From JADLGH01 sp964586675 (lineage in GTDB: Bacteria > Desulfobacterota_D > UBA1144 > Nemesobacterales > UBA2774), in the NCBI GenBank assembly GCA_964586675.1, contig CAZPHQ010000001.1:124001-188000 (forward strand): a DNA stretch of 64,000 nucleotides. Reading direction: 5' to 3'. This document shows, in pieces, positions 59,701 through 64,000 of the stretch; positions within the stretch are counted from its first letter, which is position 1, and each line of letters starts with the position of its first letter. The notes beneath the pieces were generated by a model that was given only the letters and a program-made list of their open reading frames with translations, was not told the origin of the DNA and did no database searches. Both the position numbers and the translations under genes were made by a program.

Positions 59701-60016
59701 CGTTACCGTCGTAATTTCCGCTGAACGCTATCACCCCGCCGTCCGGAGAAAATTTGGGCAGAATTTCGTCTCCGCCGGCGGACGTCAGCCGGGAGGCGAG
59801 CCCGCCCGACTTCGGCACCACCCATATATCCCCGGCGTATACGAACGCTATCGAATCCCGGCTCACGTCCGGATAACGGAGCATGAGGGCGTCGGGAACT
59901 TTTTCGGCCTCCTTTTCCTCCGGGCCCGGGAATGCGGGAACGGAGCCGAGGAGAAGCAGGGCAAAAAGAACCGCCGCTCTGATCATAAGGGTATGGCTGG
60001 ATAGACGGGTGCTCAT
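56714..60016 (-). CDS. Tricorn protease homologue (S41 family), exported
   Basis: 1100 residues. A signal sequence (about 11-30) precedes a six/seven-bladed beta-propeller (PD40 repeats such as KFSPDGGVIAFSGNYDGNVD and VWSPDGKYVAYLSDRSGEYE; about 50-560). A C1-type helical domain follows with the Ser-His pair in ELNSSHTYVGG (Ser751, His752). Then come a PDZ-like domain (GVEEGDYLIAVNGRKPD, about 800-880) and the S41 peptidase core, with GYVYVPDTGWQGQNE and the nucleophile region GWSGSGGDAFPYYF (Ser978 most likely) and a Glu in GYGVEPDYVVED. This is the complete tricorn architecture, which degrades oligopeptides. Here it is exported, so it probably acts in the periplasm. Either the ATG at 60016 or the one at 59986 could start the protein; neither has a strong ribosome site. 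Confidence 0.9.
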   Translation of the reverse strand: MSTRLSSHTLMIRAAVLFALLLLGSVPAFPGPEEKEAEKVPDALMLRYPDVSRDSIAFVYAGDIWVVPKSGGLASRLTSAGGDEILPKFSPDGGVIAFSGNYDGNVDIYTIPRDGGIPERLTHHPDDDILVDWYPGGKNILFHSNMLSPSQRYDRLFRVSARGGLPEALPLPYGELGGLSPDGKKLAFEYMPPMRGAWRGYRGGMASDIWIYDLETGSVEKITDYPGTDSLPMWRGKDIFFVSDRGDEKRINIWAYNTETHETRRVTDFKEFDVKWPSLGPDDIVFENGGRLFLLSLPDETVSEVVVRVPDDLPELRTRQKDLTENISDFSISPTGKRALFGARGEVLTVPAGEGRVKNLTNTSGVAERFPVWSPDGKYVAYLSDRSGEYELYYRLSNGDGGETRVTEDGSVYRYRPVWSRDSKKIAFSDKTGRLFVVDIDDGKPKEIDRDAHNIISNYSWSPGGKYIAYAKTGNNRMRSIYVYDVAAGKSKRVTSGFYNDNSPVFDPEGKYLYYFSDSSFTPVYGDMDDTWIYPNSSQLYAITLAKDTESPLAPADEEEYVPPGKEKKEEEKSAIDFEGMESRAVKLPIGAGNFGRVTAANGKVVYLRFPAAGSAGDNPGGALQYFDFGDKREKTVMQNVSDYDLSADGSKIIYRSGDTYGIVNLLEGSKPGDGQLALSGLKASIDPREEWSQIFADAWRIERDFFYDPGMHGVDWNAVRARYEKLLPFITDREDLNYVIGEMVGELNSSHTYVGGGDIDEEEILPFGLPGAEFELETGSKAYKIKKIYTGGKLNPDAYSPLGQPGLGVEEGDYLIAVNGRKPDVTKDPWEAFAAPTGDVVTLTVARNPNGKDAREVNIKLISTTEDRKLRYLEWVEANMEKVDKMTGGRVGYVYVPDTGWQGQNELVRQFVPQADKEALVIDERFNGGGQVPDRFIELLNRSVLNYWAMRDFKDSKTPSVSNGGPKVMIINGWSGSGGDAFPYYFRKTGLGPLVGTRTLGGLIGIGGNPGLIDGGYVTAPSYAFWNSDGKWEVEGYGVEPDYVVEDLPENINDSPDPQLEKAVDVVLDLLEDNPPRKPQRPLYEDRAGSGKSRTPPGL

Positions 60017-60143
60017 TCTGTGGACGGGCGATTCCTTATATATGATGACACAGGCTTAAGTGTAAGCGCGTTTGCTATAAAAATATACCCTCGAACCGCG
60101 CCGGGTGTGTCCCCGATTTCAGCGCACCGAATTGGACGACGGC

Positions 60144-61256
60144 TCAAATCTCGTCCCTGAAGTCGGTTTTGAACGCTTTTTGCGAGGCCGAGCGCTCGAG
60201 CGCGAGCTCTATGAGCCTCGTTACGAGGCCCCTGAAACTGAGCCCGCTCTCCTGCCAGAGCCGGGGGTACATGCTTATCTGTGTGAATCCCGGGATCGTG
60301 TTTATCTCGCTCACGTAAATCGCCCCAGTGCCCTCCTCGATGAGAAAATCGACCCTCCCGAGGCCGCTGCAGTCAAGCGCCTTGAACGTTCTGACGGCAT
60401 AGTCCTGAAGGAGCGCTGTCAGCTCCCCGCCGAGCTCGACGGGGGCGACGAGGCCCGTCCCTTCTTCGAGATACTTGGCCTTGTAGTCGTAAAATTCCCT
60501 GTGCGGTATTATCTCGCCCGCGCACGAAGCCAGCGGCTCTTCGTTCCCGAGTACGCTTATCTCTATCTCGCGCGGATTCGTTACGGCCCTTTCAACGATT
60601 ATACGGTTCGAGAATTTGCAGGCGTAGTCTATGGCCTTTTCGAGCTCGTCCCCGTTTTTCGCCTTCGTTACGCCCACGGAAGAGCCGAGGTTGGCCGCCT
60701 TGACGAAGCACGGCACGCCGAGGACATTCATTACGAGTATGGCGACGCCGTTCCTGTCGGCCTCCCATTCGTGCTTGTAAAATCCCATGAACTCCGGGAC
60801 GGGAAGGCCAGAATCCTTGAGCACCGCCTTCATTACTATCTTGTCCATGCCCACGGAAGACCCGAGCACCGACGCGCCGATGTAGGGGACGCCCATCAGC
60901 TCGAAGAGCCCCTGCACGGTGCCGTCTTCTCCGAAGGTGCCGTGAAGGACGGGGAATATAACGTCTATCTTGTGCGAGGCGGCGAATTTACCGCCGGAGG
61001 AGATTTCGAAGAAGAGCGGATCCCCGGAGCCGAGCGAAGGCGTCAGGAACGAGCCCGTTTCGACTTCGAGCTCCCCCCCGCCGAGCCAGGCGCCGATAGA
61101 CGCCCGTCTCCATATTCCTTCCTTATCTATAAATACGGGGAATACATCATATTTATCCGTATCCGTATTCGATATTACGGACCTCGCCGAGACGAGTGAA
61201 ACCTCGTGCTCCACGGATCTCCCCCCGAAAACGACTCCGACTGTTAATTTTGCCAA
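60144..61256 (-). CDS. ddl: D-alanine--D-alanine ligase
   Basis: 370-residue ATP-grasp ligase that makes the D-Ala-D-Ala of peptidoglycan in the cytosol. The start is put at TTG 61256 (LAKLTVGVVFGGRSVEHEVS), behind AAGGGG at 6 nt; an ATG at 61313 lacks a ribosome site and would add 19 unconserved residues. Motifs are VVFGGRSVEHEVSLVSA, FPVLHGTFGEDGTVQGLFEL, PCFVKAANLGSSVGVTK and GRVDFLIEE...EINTIPGFTQ. The C-terminal ISMYPRLWQESGLSF is the omega-loop region. Normal in length for the longer Ddl type. It lies upstream of the tricorn gene on the same strand, with 127 bp between, and is divergent from thiolase. Confidence 0.95.
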   Translation of the reverse strand: MAKLTVGVVFGGRSVEHEVSLVSARSVISNTDTDKYDVFPVFIDKEGIWRRASIGAWLGGGELEVETGSFLTPSLGSGDPLFFEISSGGKFAASHKIDVIFPVLHGTFGEDGTVQGLFELMGVPYIGASVLGSSVGMDKIVMKAVLKDSGLPVPEFMGFYKHEWEADRNGVAILVMNVLGVPCFVKAANLGSSVGVTKAKNGDELEKAIDYACKFSNRIIVERAVTNPREIEISVLGNEEPLASCAGEIIPHREFYDYKAKYLEEGTGLVAPVELGGELTALLQDYAVRTFKALDCSGLGRVDFLIEEGTGAIYVSEINTIPGFTQISMYPRLWQESGLSFRGLVTRLIELALERSASQKAFKTDFRDEI

Positions 61257-61441
61257 GTTGCCCCCTTGTTTTTTCGTTGTACGAAGCTGAATCCCGCCCG
61301 ATCGCGGCGGCATCTAACGGGTTACCCAAACCGCTATACCTTGTCAAGACGAAGCCGGTTTCCGTTACTTGCAAATGCAAAGTCTTAATGTAAAATCCAC
61401 TCAGCGGATTGGCAGTCAACCTAAAACAGGAGGCGATTCTT

Positions 61442-62638
61442 ATGCAGAAAGTAGTTCTGAGCGAACCGTTAAGGACTGCAATCGGGGCATTCGGCGGAAC
61501 GTTGAAAGATACGAGCTCCGCGAAGCTGGGCGCCGCGGTTGTAAAGGAGATACTGGACAGGACGGGTATCGACCCGAAAGAGATCGACGATTGCATTATG
61601 GGCAACATTCTCGGTGCGGGTCAGGGAATGAACGTATCGAGGCAGATATCCATCGAAGCGGGTCTGCCAGTGGAGACGCCGGCGGTAACCATTAACCGCG
61701 TCTGTGGCTCGGGAGTGCAGTCGGTAGCGCTCGCCGCGCAGGCGATAAAGGCGGGAGACTCGGAAGCCATAATCGCGGGCGGCACCGAGAACATGAACCT
61801 CGCCCCCTTCTATCTTCCCAAGGCGCGCTACGGCTACAGGATGGGGATGCCGAAAGACGAGATAGTCGACGGCATGGTGTACGACGGCCTCTGGGACATA
61901 TTCAACGATTACCACATGGGAGTCACCGCTGAAAACCTCGCGGAATCCTACAACATTTCGAAAGACGAGCAGGACGAATTCGCTTACAAGAGCCAGATGA
62001 AATGTAAGGCCGCCCAGGACGAGGGCAGGTTCAACGACGAGATAGTGCCGATACTCATCGCGCAGAGAAGGGGCGACCCGCTTCCTTTCATAAAGGACGA
62101 GCATCCGAAGGGCGATACGACTCTCGACGCGCTCAAGGGCCTCCGCCCCGTGTTTAAAGTCGGCGGAACGGTAACGGCGGGAAACGCGTCGGGCATCAAC
62201 GACGGCGCCGCCGCTGTCATAGTGTCCTCCGAGAAAAAGGCCAAGGAGCTCGGCCTCAAGCCCGTAGCCTCGATAGTGTCTTACGCTGTCGGCGGCGTCG
62301 ATCCCTCGATAATGGGCATCGGGCCGGTTCCGGCCATACAGAAGGCGCTCGACAAGGCCAAGCTCTCGCTCGACGACATAGACCTCTTCGAGTTAAACGA
62401 GGCCTTCGCCGCGCAGTCGCTGGCGGTGCTGAGAGACCTCCCGATACCCGAAGAGAAGATAAACGTGAACGGCGGAGCGATAGCCCTAGGTCACCCGATA
62501 GGCGCCTCCGGAACGAGAATACTCGTAACCCTTCTCCACGAGCTCGGCAGGAGAAAGAAGGCCAAGCGCGGCCTCGCGGCTCTTTGCATAGGCGGCGGCA
62601 TGGGTATCGCGATTATCGTAGAAAAAGAAAAGAATTAA
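61442..62638 (+). CDS. Thiolase (acetyl-CoA acetyltransferase)
   Basis: 398-residue thiolase from the ATG at 61442, which has AGGAGG 8 nt upstream; an earlier in-frame ATG at 61409 lacks one. It condenses or cleaves acyl-CoA units in fat or polyhydroxyalkanoate-type metabolism. The acyl-carrier Cys88 is in TINRVCGSGVQSVALAAQAI, His is in NGGAIALGHPIGASGTRIL and the second Cys in ALCIGGGMGIAI. The LFELNEAFAAQSLAV motif is typical. Degradative and biosynthetic types cannot be told apart here. A strong intrinsic terminator follows 24 bp after the stop, so it is the last or only gene of its transcript. Confidence 0.95.
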   Translation: MQKVVLSEPLRTAIGAFGGTLKDTSSAKLGAAVVKEILDRTGIDPKEIDDCIMGNILGAGQGMNVSRQISIEAGLPVETPAVTINRVCGSGVQSVALAAQAIKAGDSEAIIAGGTENMNLAPFYLPKARYGYRMGMPKDEIVDGMVYDGLWDIFNDYHMGVTAENLAESYNISKDEQDEFAYKSQMKCKAAQDEGRFNDEIVPILIAQRRGDPLPFIKDEHPKGDTTLDALKGLRPVFKVGGTVTAGNASGINDGAAAVIVSSEKKAKELGLKPVASIVSYAVGGVDPSIMGIGPVPAIQKALDKAKLSLDDIDLFELNEAFAAQSLAVLRDLPIPEEKINVNGGAIALGHPIGASGTRILVTLLHELGRRKKAKRGLAALCIGGGMGIAIIVEKEKN

Positions 62639-62661
62639 AAAAACTCAGGATTGAAACTTCC

Positions 62662-62689
62662 GGGGAGGGTTTTCCGCCCTCCCCTTTTT
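62662..62689 (+). terminator. Intrinsic terminator of the thiolase gene
   Basis: GGGGAGGG (62662-62669) pairs exactly with CCCTCCCC (62677-62684) around a 7-nt loop, and TTTTT follows directly (62685-62689). It is the clearest rho-independent terminator of the window. On the other strand it lacks a T-run. Confidence 0.9.
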
Positions 62690-62727
62690 AAACCGTTGTT
62701 CTTCCCGGAACTGTTTCAGAATTGTTG

Positions 62728-63201
62728 CTATTTACCGTTTGACGTCGTCCCCGGCTGAATCTCAATAAAATATTCGTCTGGCTCGAAAAGGCTTTTGAAC
62801 TTCTCCGGCACAGGCGCAACGGTTCTTTCGGCGTAGCTCATGAACACGATCCCCGTCTTCGCCGTGGCGATCTCTTTGCCCGTTTCCTTGTTGCCGACCC
62901 TATACACGAGATCGCAGCCGTACTTCGTAAAGTCGCATACGGCGATGTCGATAACGACGACGTCGCCGTAAAACCCCTCGGACCTGTACACCATCGCCAC
63001 ATCCGAGAGTATTATCCCGGGCCCGTCCACCTCGAGCTCCGTGAACCCGAGGCTGTAAAAGAACCTCACCCTCGCCTCGTGAGTGAGCGACAGTATCGAA
63101 TCGTGCCCTAGGTGCCCGCCGTAATTTATATCGCTTATGCGGAGCGGTATCTCAGTCGAAAAAACGCTTTTTCCGGGAAATTCCATTTTTATCCTGGCCA
63201 T
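62728..63201 (-). CDS. Hotdog-fold (4HBT) acyl-CoA thioesterase
   Basis: 157-residue single hotdog domain. The catalytic region is RISDINYGGHLGHDSILSLT (Asp23 and the D-x-N-x-x-G-H pattern of 4HBT thioesterases), followed by the hotdog helix HEARVRFFYSLGF. Strands VVVIDIAVCDFTKYGCDLVY and AKTGIVFMSYAERTVAP complete the fold. It hydrolyses acyl-CoA thioesters; aromatic or medium-chain acyl groups are possible. It is convergent with thiolase, so the two flank a terminator. The proximity may reflect shared acyl-CoA metabolism but is not proof. Confidence 0.85.
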   Translation of the reverse strand: MARIKMEFPGKSVFSTEIPLRISDINYGGHLGHDSILSLTHEARVRFFYSLGFTELEVDGPGIILSDVAMVYRSEGFYGDVVVIDIAVCDFTKYGCDLVYRVGNKETGKEIATAKTGIVFMSYAERTVAPVPEKFKSLFEPDEYFIEIQPGTTSNGK

Positions 63202-63354
63202 GAAGTATCCTTTTTATAGTGAATTGTCACCCGGCCCTTATGACGCGCGCCGGGCGGGATTCGGCGGCGCTTACGGAAAACCGAGTTGACACACCGCCGG
63301 GTCGTTTGCTAAATTTGTATTATACTTATAGAGGTCGTTTCACGCGAATCCGCC

Positions 63355-63906
63355 ATGACCAGAGATAGAATCGACACGGTATCCATAAGGTCATACTTCA
63401 GCAACCTCGTTAATCTAAGCTTCTTCGATCTCGGAAAAGAAAAGGACAGGGACGCGGCGGAGTATCTCACCGAAATGCTGACCGGGTTCGCCCGGTCCGA
63501 AAGCCTCTACAAGCTCACCGACGACGCCGGGAAGAAAGTGAACACAATAGTCGACATGCTTATCGAGAGCCGGAAGGTCCCGACAAAGAACAGCGGCTAC
63601 CAGAGAGAGGTCAGGAAATATATGGGCGACTTCTCCCTCTTCATGAGCGGCATATTCCGTGACTACGTCAACCGCGGCTCATACCTTTCTTACTATATGA
63701 ACGAGGGGATGAAATCCTACTCGGTCGTATCCATACTCGACCTCGAAAGGGGCGAGGGAAATCCCATAATGTTCAGCAAGCTCGCCCGCGAGTTCGAGTT
63801 TTACTCCGGCGCGCTCGACTACATGCGGAAGGTCTATTTCGGGCCCGAGGTGTCCGCCGACCCGTTCTCGAACCTGGCGCTTCACATTTCGCGTCTCGAG
63901 CACTGA
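63355..63906 (+). CDS. Conserved hypothetical protein, helical
   Basis: 183 residues, no recognised family. It is predicted to be mostly helical, without signal peptide or membrane segment: SYFSNLVNLSFFDLGKEK, then KKVNTIVDMLIESRKVPT and FMSGIFRDYVNRGSYLSYYM. There is a slight excess of Tyr and Phe. Codon use matches host genes, so it is likely a real chromosomal gene. No ribosome site is clear before the ATG at 63355. It lies divergent from the 4HBT thioesterase and close to a convergent gene end at 63929. Function is unknown. Confidence 0.6.
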   Translation: MTRDRIDTVSIRSYFSNLVNLSFFDLGKEKDRDAAEYLTEMLTGFARSESLYKLTDDAGKKVNTIVDMLIESRKVPTKNSGYQREVRKYMGDFSLFMSGIFRDYVNRGSYLSYYMNEGMKSYSVVSILDLERGEGNPIMFSKLAREFEFYSGALDYMRKVYFGPEVSADPFSNLALHISRLEH

Positions 63907-63928
63907 TCGCCAAAGATCCAGCGCGGAT

Positions 63929-64000
63929 TTATCCCCTGAAGTATTCCGCTATATCCTTCGAAAGGACCCTGAACGATTTTTCCCTGTCGGTGCTGAAGTC
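63929..64000 (-). CDS. C-terminal end of an unknown gene cut by the window edge
   Basis: The minus frame entering from 64000 is open for 23 codons (DFSTDREKSFRVLSKDIAEY then F-R-G) and stops at TAA 63929-63931. It has charged, helical character and typical host codons. Too short to assign. It would be convergent with the helical hypothetical gene, with 22 bp between their ends. Confidence 0.5.
   Translation of the reverse strand, partial: DFSTDREKSFRVLSKDIAEYFRG

Noticed and set aside
60105..61199. 364-codon open frame antisense to the D-Ala-D-Ala ligase gene
   Set aside because: It mirrors the ligase codons, is rich in Arg and Pro, has no family motifs and arises from the high GC content; the ligase on the other strand is unmistakable.

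Overview
The window reads as chromosomal DNA of a GC-rich Gram-negative bacterium. It carries a TonB-dependent receptor, a complete tripartite RND efflux system, several lipobox lipoproteins and many signal-peptide proteins. The taxon cannot be fixed from the sequence alone. The gene content (tricorn-type peptidase, short alpha-glucan phosphorylase, DUF3604/DUF1254 proteins, PQQ-type dehydrogenases) would fit an uncultured deltaproteobacterium-like or neighbouring lineage, but that is inference. Host genes between roughly 1-13.1 kb and 29-64 kb are GC-rich; the segment 13.2-28.85 kb is visibly poorer in GC, strongly so from 20.8 kb on.

Layout. (1) 1-8.1 kb: a secreted sulfatase running off the left edge, an outer-membrane barrel protein, and a DUF1254/DUF1214 - SYLF lipoprotein - DUF3604 operon, divergent from an AraC-family regulator. 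An exact 18-bp repeat (4798 and 7070) marks two intergenic regions of this group and may be the regulator's site. (2) 8.2-13.1 kb: small secreted proteins (one with 22 cysteines), a thiamine-diphosphate 2-oxo acid decarboxylase and a cupin. (3) 13.2-28.85 kb: a composite genomic island. It carries a 398-aa winged-helix/coiled-coil protein, an Mrr-like nuclease, a XamI-like restriction endonuclease with its adenine methyltransferase, a double zinc-ribbon protein with a HEPN-type R-x4-H motif, a decayed GIY-YIG nuclease, a 1274-aa STAND-like P-loop NTPase, an unknown 321-aa protein, a Rep-like protein, an XRE repressor and a large serine recombinase whose stop codon lies inside the 3' end of a tRNA-His gene. 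(4) 29-38 kb: an overlapping RND efflux operon with a TetR regulator, divergent from a quorum-quenching-type lactonase, then an LLM flavin oxidoreductase.

(5) 38-44 kb: a short porin-like protein, a homing-endonuclease-repeat DNA-binding protein with a perfect 22-bp palindrome across its start, then phosphoglucomutase and alpha-glucan phosphorylase, which together turn glycogen into glucose-6-phosphate. (6) 44-52.6 kb: tRNA-Arg, an unknown membrane-associated protein, a TonB receptor and three tandem paralogues of a membrane-anchored sugar-dehydrogenase/cytochrome c fusion. (7) 52.8-64 kb: PilZ protein, NUDIX hydrolase overlapping PPK2, an acidic secreted repeat protein, tRNA-Pro, MsrA, a tricorn protease homologue, D-Ala-D-Ala ligase, thiolase with a textbook terminator, a 4HBT thioesterase, an unknown protein and a gene end at the right edge.

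The least explained biology is in the island (the orphan STAND-like NTPase, the HEPN/zinc-ribbon protein beside the restriction system, and the 321-aa gene with a possible ATT start) and in the triplicated dehydrogenase-cytochrome array.
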